This document shows positions 17,480 to 26,800 of a stretch of 64,000 nucleotides of DNA, piece after piece. Source of the DNA: Bdellovibrio bacteriovorus str. Tiberius (GTDB lineage: Bacteria > Bdellovibrionota > Bdellovibrionia > Bdellovibrionales > Bdellovibrionaceae); contig NC_019567.1 of the NCBI RefSeq assembly GCF_000317895.1, forward strand, positions 1,054,001 through 1,118,000. Direction: 5' to 3'. Position 1 is the first letter of the stretch. Every line of letters starts with the position of its first letter. A program made the translations under genes and the position numbers. The notes beneath the pieces were generated by a model. That model saw nothing but the letters and a program-made list of their open reading frames with translations, searched no databases and was not told the DNA's origin.

Positions 17480-19066
17480 ATGAGGAGACTTTTAACATTG
17501 AGTTTGGTCCTGGCCTTTGTGTCAGGTTGTGCTCATAAGGATTTGGGCACGAAAGCTGGCAGAACAGCGACCAACAGTGAAGGGGATTTGAAGGACATTG
17601 GCTCGTTCCGTTTGTCTGACCCCGAAGGCCCCAAGGTGGTGGATCAGGAATTGGAATCCATCCCTACTGAAGTTAACCCCCTAGTTGAAAAATGGATTGC
17701 CTACTTCCAGGGTCGCGGTCGCCCGCACATGGAACGTTACCTTGCAAGATCCACTCGTTACGAAAAACTGATGAAAAAAGTTTTGCGTGATAATGGACTT
17801 CCTGAAGATCTGTTTTACATCGCTTTGATCGAATCCGGATTTAGCTCTCGCGCGACTTCACACGCTTCGGCGGTGGGGTACTGGCAGTTCATCCGCGGTA
17901 CCGGTAAACGTTATGGTCTGGACATCAATGCTTTCGTGGATGAACGTCGTGACCCGGTCTTTGCAACTCAGGCTGCGGCCGAGTACTTCAAAGGTCTTTA
18001 TAGCGTGTTCGGTTCCTGGTATCTGGCGATGGCTTCCTATAACGTGGGTGAAAATCGCGTAAAACGTGAAGTGATGAATCACTACACCCGTGACTTCTGG
18101 GAGCTGGCTCGTAAAAAACGCCTGCCAGCTGAAACCATCAACTACGTGCCAAAATTCATCGCGGCTAAAATGATCGGTAAAGATCCGGCGAAGTATGGAT
18201 TCGATGACATCGATTATCTTCCGCCGATCGAGTTCGATCACATCACCGTTTCCCAGCCAGTGAACCTGCGTCAGATGGCGGATAAATTGAACCTGAACTA
18301 TGAGGACTTCAAAGCGTTGAATCCAAAGTTCAAGGGTGAAGTGGCGATCCTGAAAGGCAGCGACCTGATTCTGCGCATTCCTCCGGGCACGGCAGAACAG
18401 TCCAAAGTGGCTGCTTCCGAAAGTTTTGTTTCCCGCGTTCAGTTCGTAGCTGACACCGGAGACACCCAGACTTACCGCATTCGTCATGGCGACACGTTGA
18501 GCACAGTGGCTCGTCGTTACCGCACCACGGTGGCGTTCCTGCGTGATCTGAATGATCTGCCTCGCCGCAAGCCATTGCGCGTGGGTATGCGTATTCAGGT
18601 GCCGGACCGCACTCCGCTGAAAGATCGTTCCCAGTCTCGTTCTATGGTGGCTAAAAAATCCGCGGTGGAAGCTCCAAGAAATACGGTGACTGTCAGTTCG
18701 GATGGTCGTTATTACATCGTTCAGTCCGGGGACTCTTTGTTCACGATTGCACGCAAGTATTCCACCAGCGTTTCTGAGCTTCAGCGCATGAACAACATCC
18801 GCCGTGGCCGTACACTGAAAGTGGGCATGAAACTGAAAGTTCCAACTCCGGGCAGTTCTTCTGCTCGTGAAGTGGCTACTGAAGTGGCTCAAAGCAAAAA
18901 AACGAAATCCAAGGTTCACGTGGTCCGCAGAGGTGAAAACCTTTCCGTGATCGCGGCGAAGTACAATGTGGCTGTTTCTGATATTAAAGAAAAGAACAAC
19001 ATCCGCAACCCGGCATCCTTGATGGTGGGCGCGCGCATTGTGATTCCGTCCGAAGTGAAGCAATAA
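17480..19066 (+). CDS. mltD: membrane-bound lytic murein transglycosylase D
   Basis: 528 residues. A lipobox FVSGC (Cys17) makes it an outer-membrane lipoprotein. The MltD catalytic domain (about 65-240) has Glu118 in FYIALIESGFSSRATSHASA, then GYWQFIRGTGKRYGL and ASYNVGENRV. A linker and three LysM peptidoglycan-binding modules follow, at about 330-375 (YRIRHGDTLSTVA), 415-460 (YYIVQSGDSLFTIA) and 480-525 (VHVVRRGENLSVIA). GGAGGACT precedes the ATG. A likely promoter TTGAAA-N17-TAGCCT lies at 17430-17458, so it is transcribed apart from the Slt gene. A strong terminator follows. The domain order is standard for MltD. Confidence 0.95.
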   Translation: MRRLLTLSLVLAFVSGCAHKDLGTKAGRTATNSEGDLKDIGSFRLSDPEGPKVVDQELESIPTEVNPLVEKWIAYFQGRGRPHMERYLARSTRYEKLMKKVLRDNGLPEDLFYIALIESGFSSRATSHASAVGYWQFIRGTGKRYGLDINAFVDERRDPVFATQAAAEYFKGLYSVFGSWYLAMASYNVGENRVKREVMNHYTRDFWELARKKRLPAETINYVPKFIAAKMIGKDPAKYGFDDIDYLPPIEFDHITVSQPVNLRQMADKLNLNYEDFKALNPKFKGEVAILKGSDLILRIPPGTAEQSKVAASESFVSRVQFVADTGDTQTYRIRHGDTLSTVARRYRTTVAFLRDLNDLPRRKPLRVGMRIQVPDRTPLKDRSQSRSMVAKKSAVEAPRNTVTVSSDGRYYIVQSGDSLFTIARKYSTSVSELQRMNNIRRGRTLKVGMKLKVPTPGSSSAREVATEVAQSKKTKSKVHVVRRGENLSVIAAKYNVAVSDIKEKNNIRNPASLMVGARIVIPSEVKQ

Positions 19067-19093
19067 GAATTTTCTCGCAATAGTCTTTAAGTC

Positions 19094-19149
19094 GACCCCA
19101 AAATCACGACTGGTAACAAAGCCAGTCTCAGATTCTGGGGTCTTTTTTT
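19094..19149 (+). terminator. intrinsic terminator after mltD
   Basis: Outer stem GACCCCAAAATC / GATTCTGGGGTC and inner stem GACTGG / CCAGTC, followed by seven T. It begins 28 bases after the mltD stop. Confidence 0.9.
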
Positions 19150-19210
19150 GTGTTCTCTCAGGTTCTATTGTGACATCCCGTCGCCTTCGTCGAACCTTAT
19201 CTTAGTGTAA

Positions 19211-19238
19211 TGAAGTTTCCCGAATGGTGGGCCGAAGA
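19211..19238 (+). promoter_or_regulatory. FliA (sigma-28)-type promoter of the chemoreceptor gene
   Basis: TGAAGTTT-N12-GCCGAAGA against the flagellar sigma consensus TAAAGTTT-N11-GCCGATAA: seven of eight at -35 and six of eight at -10. Transcription would start near 19246, leaving about 20 bases with AAGGGAG before the ATG at 19267. Control of chemoreceptors by FliA is common in flagellated bacteria; the assignment here is by sequence only. Confidence 0.6.
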
Positions 19239-19266
19239 ACGCTGCACTTATATTAAGGGAGCGTTC

Positions 19267-20700
19267 ATGAAACAACTGAGTTTAAGTCAGAAAATGAGTC
19301 TTATCGTGGCCATCCTGTGCGCCGGTATCGTGGGTGTTGCCGGAGTCGGACTGTACAATTTAAATCGTGTCGGGGACGTGGTCCGCAATGTTACCGATGT
19401 TCAGTTTAAGAGCGTTGTTGAAGCCCTGAATCTGAAAGATGCCTTCCATGGGCAGATGATTTATGAAAGAAACTATGTGCTTTTCTATGACAATCAGGAA
19501 AAGCGCGCTAACAATTCGTCCCAGATTAAAAAGCTCGACACTGAGATTCGTGCCATCGTGGCCGGCCGTATGCAGATCGCAGATCAGACAGAAAGAACCA
19601 GTCTGGAAAAGTTTCTGGCCACCTACAGTCGCTGGGCGGACAACGACCTGGAAATTCAAAAGATCATGGCTGATGCTGAAGGCCACAAGAAAGCTCTGGG
19701 GCTGATTTCCTCGGTGGGGCGGGACACACGCTTGGAGGGTGACAAGGCTTTGGATGAAATCCTGCTTCATCATCAGGCGCAGCTGGAACAGCAGAAAAAG
19801 CAGTCAGCTGAAGCTATTTCCAGCACCTTCCAGATTCTGATCTGGACCGGCAGTGCGGTGATATTGCTGGGAGTCCTGCTGGCGGCAATGACCTTGCGAA
19901 AGATGTCTGCGGCCATTAGCAGTGTTCTTCGCAACTTGGGTGAAAATGCCTTTCAGGTTAACCATACTGCGACACAGATTGCGACGGCTTCTCAGGGGCT
20001 TTCTCAAAGCGCCACAGAACAGGCATCTTCATTGGAGGAAACTGTGGCCACTATCGAAGAGCTGACGGCCATGGTGCGGATCAATGCTGAAAACGCGGCC
20101 TCGGCAACCGATCTGGCCGAAGGCGCCCGTCGAAGTGCGGAAGACGGCGAAAAGAAAATTCAAGGTTTGCTAGAGGCGATGAAAGTCATCGATCAGGATT
20201 CCAAAAAAATCCAGGAGATCACCAGTGTGGTTGATGATCTGGCTTTCCAGACCAATTTGCTGGCACTGAATGCTGCGGTTGAAGCCGCTCGCGCTGGTGA
20301 ACAGGGCAAAGGGTTTGCGGTGGTCGCCGAAGCCGTGCGCACACTGGCGTTGAAAAGTAGCGACGCGGCCAAGGATATTTCGAATCTGATCAGTTCCAGC
20401 GTCGAGCGTATCCAGGCCGGTTTTGAAAGGGCGAACGAAAGTGTCGAGTCTTTGAGTGAAATCGTCGGCTCGGTAAAAAAGGTTTCAAGCTTGAATTCTG
20501 AAATCGCCAGTGCCACCAGTGAGCAGTCCAATGGTATCACCCAGATTGGCAAAGCCATGAATCAGCTCGACACGGTCACGCAGGAAAATGCCGCGGCTTC
20601 CGAACAAGCGGCGGCGTCTTCCCAGGAATTGGCGGGGCAGGCAACCGTGCTAAACAAAGTCGTGGAAGAGCTTCGTGTGGCCATCAAAGGCAGTGCTTAG
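19267..20700 (+). CDS. methyl-accepting chemotaxis protein
   Basis: About 477 residues. A first membrane segment ([20 protein letters not shown]), a periplasmic four-helix-bundle ligand domain (about 35-185), a second segment ([19 protein letters not shown]), a short HAMP-like linker, then a long cytoplasmic coiled coil. The signalling tip is [20 protein letters not shown], the part that contacts CheA/CheW. There are methylation-type Glu/Gln/Ala runs on both sides ([32 protein letters not shown]). The start at 19267 is preferred to the ATG at 19210 because a FliA-type promoter and AAGGGAG lie between them. No CheR/CheB-tethering pentapeptide is seen. The ligand is unknown. Confidence 0.92.
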   Translation: MKQLSLSQKMSLIVAILCAGIVGVAGVGLYNLNRVGDVVRNVTDVQFKSVVEALNLKDAFHGQMIYERNYVLFYDNQEKRANNSSQIKKLDTEIRAIVAGRMQIADQTERTSLEKFLATYSRWADNDLEIQKIMADAEGHKKALGLISSVGRDTRLEGDKALDEILLHHQAQLEQQKKQSAEAISSTFQILIWTGSAVILLGVLLAAMTLRKMSAAISSVLRNLGENAFQVNHTATQIATASQGLSQSATEQASSLEETVATIEELTAMVRINAENAASATDLAEGARRSAEDGEKKIQGLLEAMKVIDQDSKKIQEITSVVDDLAFQTNLLALNAAVEAARAGEQGKGFAVVAEAVRTLALKSSDAAKDISNLISSSVERIQAGFERANESVESLSEIVGSVKKVSSLNSEIASATSEQSNGITQIGKAMNQLDTVTQENAAASEQAAASSQELAGQATVLNKVVEELRVAIKGSA

Positions 20701-20703
20701 ACC

Positions 20704-21567
20704 TTAGAAGCCCTGCTGCGCCAAAGATTTGATAAAGATCCGGGCGGGTTTTGCCAGTTGGTGCTCGCCCAGGTGAATTAAATAAATCTTGTAGCGGATC
20801 TTACTGGCCCAGGGGGTTTGTTCTTCGGCGGCTTTCAGGCCGCTTTGGTTTTCTGCGATAAAGTCCGGGACAAATCCCACGCCCATGCCCAGCAGACTCA
20901 TCTGGCTGATGACTTCCCAGTTTTCCACGGTGAGGGCGGCTCGGGCGTCGCTGCCGCTATGCCGACGCCAGGCTTTTTGCAGCTCGGGCCAACCGGGACT
21001 TTCCTGGGTTGCTAAAAAGCGCGGGGCCGCGGGCCACTGGGAGCCGGTGCGGATCACACAGGTGAAGCCACCCTCGCCCAGCAGGCGGTGTTCAAACCCG
21101 GGCAAGCGGTTTTCCTCGATGATAATTCCCAAGTCGGCTTTGCCATTGCGAATCAGTTCGGCGATCTCAGGGACGGAACCAAAGTGAAGTTCGGGCTGAA
21201 CTTCGCTATGGGCTTTCATAAATTCTTTCAGGCGGGCAGGCAGAAGATAGTGGGCCACTGCGCTGGAAGTGGCAATACTCAAAGAGCCTGTAACAATTTC
21301 AGATCGGCCTTTGAGTTCGGCTTTTAAATCCTCAAGTTGGGCAAGAATTCCACGGGATCTCTCCAGCAAAAGGCGGCCTTCTTCGGTCAGCTTGAAGCGA
21401 TTTTTGGTGTGCAGCAGAAGCTCACATCCCAAAGTATCCTCGAGCTTGCGTATAGCCTGGCTGATAGCCGGCTGACTGACATTAAGGACCTTGGCGGCGG
21501 CGGCCAGGCTTTGTAATTCAGCTGTTTTGGAAAAATATTTCAAATGATAAATATTCGGCTCTGACAT
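20704..21567 (-). CDS. LysR family transcriptional regulator
   Basis: 287 residues. The N-terminal winged helix-turn-helix (residues 5-65: LKYFSKTAELQSLAAAAKVLNVSQPAISQAIRKLE in outline) is followed by a linker helix and a two-lobed periplasmic-binding-type effector domain (about 90-285) that begins GSLSIATSSAVAHYLLP. The effector is unknown. A perfect palindrome containing the T-N11-A LysR box overlaps its start region, so it probably controls itself and perhaps the divergent small secreted gene. Its stop lies four bases from the stop of the convergent chemoreceptor gene. Confidence 0.92.
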   Translation of the reverse strand: MSEPNIYHLKYFSKTAELQSLAAAAKVLNVSQPAISQAIRKLEDTLGCELLLHTKNRFKLTEEGRLLLERSRGILAQLEDLKAELKGRSEIVTGSLSIATSSAVAHYLLPARLKEFMKAHSEVQPELHFGSVPEIAELIRNGKADLGIIIEENRLPGFEHRLLGEGGFTCVIRTGSQWPAAPRFLATQESPGWPELQKAWRRHSGSDARAALTVENWEVISQMSLLGMGVGFVPDFIAENQSGLKAAEEQTPWASKIRYKIYLIHLGEHQLAKPARIFIKSLAQQGF

Positions 21568-21584
21568 AATAAGAATATCTTATT
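21568..21584. promoter_or_regulatory. LysR-type operator (T-N11-A palindrome)
   Basis: AATAAGA-ATA-TCTTATT is a perfect 17-bp inverted repeat directly before the lysR-type start codon. Its core TAAG-N5-CTTA has the T-N11-A form of LysR-family boxes. The AT-rich region continues to 21610 and separates the regulator from the divergent secreted protein gene. Confidence 0.6.
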
Positions 21585-21653
21585 ATTATATTCATAATTA
21601 TTCAATTTCGATTGTGACGCTTGTGCATTATAAGGGCCTCAAGAGAGGTTCCT

Positions 21654-21974
21654 ATGACTAAAGCTATTCTGTCCTTGTTTGTGATTTTGTCTTCTTCAGT
21701 GTCCTTTGCCGCGCCAAGTTGCCTGCTTGAAACCAAAAACGCACTGCGCGCTGAAGAGTTGGTTTTGGAAGTGAAAGAAAACACGGATCTGGCCGCTTAT
21801 GTCCTGCGCACTCAGGAAGAGGGCTTTAATGTGTCCGTGGTTTTGGTTGATGGTCGTTATATCGCGAACATAGTCAAAGGCGACAGCTCTGCCAGCACAG
21901 TAATTGAAGGCGATCTGGAGCTTTCCCTGAAAAAAGGCAGTGAGCGTCTGAGCGTGTCCTGCCCGGCGAACTAA
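21654..21974 (+). CDS. small secreted protein, unknown
   Basis: About 106 residues: signal peptide (MTKAILSLFVILSSSVSFA), then a compact beta-rich domain with one Cys near each end (APSCLLE, LSVSCPAN), probably disulfide-linked. Not recognised. The ATG at 21654 follows AGAGGT; the longer frame from 21621 lacks a site. It is divergent from the LysR gene across the T-N11-A palindrome, so it is a candidate target of that regulator. Its stop overlaps the convergent gene by four bases. Confidence 0.68.
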   Translation: MTKAILSLFVILSSSVSFAAPSCLLETKNALRAEELVLEVKENTDLAAYVLRTQEEGFNVSVVLVDGRYIANIVKGDSSASTVIEGDLELSLKKGSERLSVSCPAN

Positions 21975-23794
21975 TTGTTCTGAATTGTCATCAGCAGAAC
22001 GGCCTTCTTGATCTTTTTGATCGAGGCGTTCTGATCTGGTGTTGCGGTGGCGTTGCGGATTTCCCAGCGGCGTCCCTGATACAGATAGTACAGATAGTCC
22101 TGCAGATTTTCCTCAACGATGGCCGGGTGCTGCCAGGCCACGTTGCGCAGGTCTTTTAAAAGGTCCGCACTGAAAGCCAGGGTTGCAATCGCAGCCGACT
22201 TGGGATCTTTCAAGTCACTTTTTTCCATTTTATATTTATCGATAATCACCTGAGGAATGCGCTTGATCTGGGTCGGTCCGCGGCTGTTCTCATCTGTGTC
22301 CAGACCGTTGCCTTTCAGCAGGGCAATCACCACCGGGGCCAGTTCTTTTAAGCGGTACTTCCAGTTTTTTCCATAGTTGGTTTCTGGCGCCATTACCGCA
22401 AAAGCAAATTCTGCCAGCATATTGTATTCATCGTCCTCGATGTTCAAAAGTCCCATCAAAGTGGTTTTTTCGTCCTGCAGGGCCTGAGCATAGTTTTGTG
22501 CAAAGCTGTCGTTCAAATCCACTTTGATTTGAACTGTCTTAAAGGCACGGTTCATCGGGCTGTAGTTATAGGCCATGCGGTTGCGGAAGACTTTCGCCGC
22601 CCCAAATGTCAGGCGGTGATTGCGGATACGGAAGTGGTGGTCCGCAGTTTCGGGCAGGACATACACGACCATGTCGCGGGAAAGGGATGCGCTGGTTTTA
22701 AATGCGGCCCGGATCTGCAGATCACGTTCAGCCTGCAGGAAGACAAATCCATCTTGTTGGGTGGTAAAGTGATAGATGCCTGCACCACCAGAATTCAATT
22801 CATCACCCGGATACGTTTCGATCGAATTGCGGGACAGTTCCTGACCATCAGCGCGGAAGAACTGAATTAGTTTTTCTTTTTTGTTAACAACCGCAAACGG
22901 AGCATCCCCGTAATTACCGTGGAAGAAACGGATGACCTCCAGATTGTCCTTGCGATTGATTTCATGTCTTTTGCCGATGTAAGTACGGAAGTCTTCATTG
23001 GCGTAAGCTTTCAGCGCAACCGGGCGTGCTTCGCCCAGACGCAACTGCTGACTCGGCAGGCGTAAGGCGGGAAGCTCGACCAGAGTATCCTGATTCAGCA
23101 GGACTTTGCTTCCGGCGAAACGGGTGGCTTGTTTGTTTCGCAAGGTCAGCCAGAAATCTTCGCGCAGTTTCTTTTGCAGGGTTTGTTCGGTGATATTGGT
23201 GCAGTCTTTCCCCAAAGCGCGCAGACTGACGGTGTATTCCGCCACTGTTAGATGGCGGCGTTTGTCCAAAGCTCCGGACAGTTGAGCCAGTTGACGGGTC
23301 AAAGAAAGACTGTCCAGCGCAGGCCAGTTCTGGCTAAGCCACAGGGCTTCGACTTCGGCGGTGTTAAGATGGATCTCGCCCATGTGGCGGGCCAAAGCGG
23401 CGACCAAGGCCACATAGGCATTGGGCAGGCGCAAAGAGGATTTCCAGTAATCGGCTTTTTTAATGATTTGCAGGAACGCCTCATAGGAATCAGCCTGGGC
23501 AAAACGCGTGTATTCAGCTTTGAAGCTTTCAGTTTGTTCCTTGGTCAAGCGCAAAGACAGGGTGTGGGCGTAGGACTCAACCGTGTTCAGGTTTTCAAGG
23601 CTTAGGCGCTGAGCCAGCTTCAGGAACGCTCTTTGGTAGAGAGTCCCGGTCAGCTGGGGATGCAGAATTTCTTCGTCTTGAATGTCTCGAATTGAGACAA
23701 ATGGTTTGGCGCAAACGTCGGTTGCGGCCCCGGCGATGACAGGGGAAAACACCAGCAGACTGAATAGGAATGCAAAATAACGACGCATGGGCAT
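21971..23794 (-). CDS. secreted protein with lysozyme-like C-terminal domain and transpeptidase-like strand region
   Basis: 607 residues with a signal peptide (cut near AGA, about residue 23). Residues 30-230 are helical. A middle region (AVVNKKEKLIQFFRADGQEL then YPGDELNSGGAGIYHF) resembles the opening strands of YkuD L,D-transpeptidases, but there is no downstream HxxS-x-GC motif and no suitable cysteine, so that activity is unlikely. The C-terminal 150 residues look lysozyme-like: MAPETNYGKNWKYRL (candidate catalytic Glu), then SRGPTQIKRIP in the place of the G-L-M-Q motif, and ATLAFSADLLKDL. It may bind or cut peptidoglycan. The function is inferred; only the presence of a secreted gene is firm. 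Confidence 0.65.
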   Translation of the reverse strand: MPMRRYFAFLFSLLVFSPVIAGAATDVCAKPFVSIRDIQDEEILHPQLTGTLYQRAFLKLAQRLSLENLNTVESYAHTLSLRLTKEQTESFKAEYTRFAQADSYEAFLQIIKKADYWKSSLRLPNAYVALVAALARHMGEIHLNTAEVEALWLSQNWPALDSLSLTRQLAQLSGALDKRRHLTVAEYTVSLRALGKDCTNITEQTLQKKLREDFWLTLRNKQATRFAGSKVLLNQDTLVELPALRLPSQQLRLGEARPVALKAYANEDFRTYIGKRHEINRKDNLEVIRFFHGNYGDAPFAVVNKKEKLIQFFRADGQELSRNSIETYPGDELNSGGAGIYHFTTQQDGFVFLQAERDLQIRAAFKTSASLSRDMVVYVLPETADHHFRIRNHRLTFGAAKVFRNRMAYNYSPMNRAFKTVQIKVDLNDSFAQNYAQALQDEKTTLMGLLNIEDDEYNMLAEFAFAVMAPETNYGKNWKYRLKELAPVVIALLKGNGLDTDENSRGPTQIKRIPQVIIDKYKMEKSDLKDPKSAAIATLAFSADLLKDLRNVAWQHPAIVEENLQDYLYYLYQGRRWEIRNATATPDQNASIKKIKKAVLLMTIQNN

Positions 23795-23871
23795 TGACAG
23801 AGCAAATCCACGGCCATGCTGGATTGAACGCAGAGGCTATTTCACAGGGCTTTTGGTGTTTAAGGACTGAA

Positions 23872-23894
23872 CAGGAGCCTTTGCGGGGCTCCTG
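23872..23894 (-). terminator. hairpin after the first fibre gene, possible terminator
   Basis: Stem CAGGAGCC / GGCTCCTG with a 7-base loop, six bases beyond the fibre gene stop on the minus strand. The T tract is weak, so termination efficiency is uncertain. Confidence 0.45.
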
Positions 23895-23899
23895 GCGGG

Positions 23900-26800
23900 T
23901 TATTTGCGGCAGACTTTGGCTTTCGGATTCACTTCGCAGACGGCGTCTTTCAAAGCCTTGTTCTGTTCTTCCAGGGACTGAACCTTGTGAACCAGAACGG
24001 CATTGTTTTCTTTGAGTGAGGCAATTTCACGATCCTGTTTTTTGTTTTCAGAAATCACGATCTGATAAAGCTCTTTGATGGAATTAATAATGGGCGCCAC
24101 CAGCTTTTGATAGGCTACGGATTTGGTGCCGTCTTTATCGGTGCGTACGACTTCAGGGAAGACTTTTTCCACTTCCTGTGCGATCAGACCGATTTGTTTT
24201 TCTTTGTTTTCCGGATTTTTCCAATAGTAGCTATAGCCATTCAGTCCCAGAACCTTTTGCAAACTGTCCGGTAGGATTTGGATGTCAGTTTTCAGGCGGG
24301 CATCAGAGGCTTCTGTTAAGTTTCCGGCGATCCACATGTTGCCGTTATAGTCGACATAAAACTTCTGTGTGCACGTGCCACTTGGGCAGTGATAGAACTG
24401 CGCGATGTGGGAAGCACTGTTGCCATGGTGAACCGTCAAACCCCTTTTGGTGGCGTGGTTGTTGTTGATGTTCAAAGCTGAATCCGAGCGCGACAGCAGT
24501 TCGACGTAGGATGAGCCGTCGTGGATGTATCCAGTCCCGCTGACGTGCAGGGGATAAGCTGGATTGTTGGTGCCGATACCCACATTACCCGCGTTCGAGA
24601 TGCGCATCACTTCCGCCGTCGTCGCAGCCGAGCCCGCAGTTACAGTCTGTTGAGCACCAGTATAGAAGCGAATACCATCCGAACCACCGACATTAATCGC
24701 AGCGCGGAATAAGTTGGTGGAACTAGAGGAGGAAAGGAAGCTTCCTAGCGCACCAGATGGGTAAACGCCATAACCAATGGAAGGTGCACCACTAGAGAAT
24801 TCAGTACCGATATTTGTTAAGTTGCCGCTGGAATAGTTGTCCACCAGTATCAGACTGCCGGATGTCGCCGTAGCGCTACCAGCTTTGATCGTTCCGCCGC
24901 TGACATCCAGTTTCTGCGCGGGATTGGTCACACCTATACCCACGTTACCAACGTTGGATATGCGCATGCGTTCAGCACGCGTACCGCCCGTGGCAAAAAT
25001 AATATTACTGTTCCCGACAGACATACCCATACCATTTGCGGGAATACCGTTGACGGCGGCCCCAGAAAAATTCACCCCGAGCCACAATCCGCCAAAGCTT
25101 GAATTCAAAAGATCCAGGGATGTTACTGAAGAACCGCTGACTGCGATTCCATTCGTGGCATCCGTGTTATTACCCACATGCAGTTTATAGCTGGGGCTGG
25201 TCTGCCCAATACCAACATTTCCATTGGAATGGAGACGCATGCGTTCTGAACGGGAAGCTGCGCCGTTGACGGTGGTTTCAAAGATCATGTAAGTGCCGCG
25301 AGTCGAAGTCGTGTGGTTTTGGCCAGCACTGACTTCAATGGCCGAGTTTGTCGTGCCCGTGCTGGTGCCGTCATGAGCACGGAAATAGAAGCCACCCAAT
25401 GTATCGCCTGAAGTCACTGCGCTATTGGAAGCCAGTGTGCCGCGTGTGCGGGTCATCATCATGGCAGAACCATCGTACTGACCATCGGAAGAATGCCACA
25501 GGCGAGCTTGGAAGGCGTCAGAACTTTGGATGTCCAGATTGAAGCTTGGCGAGGTGGTCCCGATACCGACTGCGCCGCCATTGGAAATGGTCATGCGAGG
25601 CGAACCGTTGGTTTCAAAATTCAAACCATAGTTGTCGTTCGTGCCCAATGTCGCCGCCGCACCGAAGCTGTTGCCGCCATTGGCGAACAAGCTTGTTGCA
25701 GAATAACTGGTACAACCCATGACACCCGAGGCATTAAACGTGATTGTCTGGCCCACGGCACAGGTGAATGGAATCACGGCCGTGCCAGTGCCGTTTGAAA
25801 CCAGCAAACGATCGGCAGTGATTGAGGTCGCGCCGGTACCACCTTTAGTAACAGGAACCGCCGAAGGGAAGTTCGCAGGATCAGCACTGATGGTTCCTGA
25901 AGAAACCGCGATACCAGAACCCACTTGCACGATACCTTTGGTAGAGGTCGTGGCGTTATCAACTGAAATCACCGGAGTCGTTGTGCCCGTAGCAACTTGA
26001 ACCGGAGCCGTGCCAGAAACGCTGGTCACGGTGCCCGTGGTGGGTGTGGCCCATTTGACCCCTGCAGTGACAGCGCTGTCAGCAGTCAGGACTTGTCCAT
26101 TGGTGCCTGCTGGCAAACGGATGTTATTGGTCGCATCACGAACCAGAATATCACCTTTGCTTGTCAGCGGAGAAAGCGCATTGAAGGCACCCAAAGCAGT
26201 CGTTGTGCCTGTACCACCGTTGGCGATCGGTAAAGTGCCCGTCACATCCGAAGCCAGGTTGATCGCAGCACCACTGGAAGCCGCCGTCAAACGACCTTGA
26301 GCATCCACCGTGATGGAAGCACGAGTGTAAGAACCCGCAGTGACTGCGGTATTAGCCAATGAAATAGTGCCAGTGGAAGAAATCGGACCACCGGAAAGTC
26401 CCGTGCCCGTTGCGATGTTTGTGACTGTACCACCGGAAGAAGTATCCGTGTCTGTTCCACACTCCCAACGGTTATTCGCCGTAACCCACTTCAGAACCTG
26501 ACCGTCGGTACAAGCGGTATTATTCGGGCGATAGATAAAGTATTTACCCGCACCGTTACCGACATCACCGACATCCAAAGTCACAGCGCCCGTGCGACCC
26601 GCAACAGTAGTCACTGGGAAGGCGATATTCGCATTGGATGCCGCCGTCAAACGACCTTGAGCATCGACAGTGAACGTGCCGACTTGCGTGGTCGAACCAT
26701 AAGAAGCCGCGGTCACCGCAGTGTTAGCCAATGAAATAGTACCAGTCGCCGTGATCGGACCGCCGCTCAAACCTGTACCAGTCGCGATATTCGTAACTGT

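Noticed and set aside
19210-19266. Longer start of the first chemoreceptor (ATG at 19210)
   Set aside because: It lies within a FliA-type promoter, adds 19 non-hydrophobic residues before the first membrane segment, and the ATG at 19267 has a proper ribosome binding site.
22800-22950. L,D-transpeptidase activity in the 607-residue secreted protein
   Set aside because: The Cys-containing active-site motif is absent; there is no cysteine in the region.
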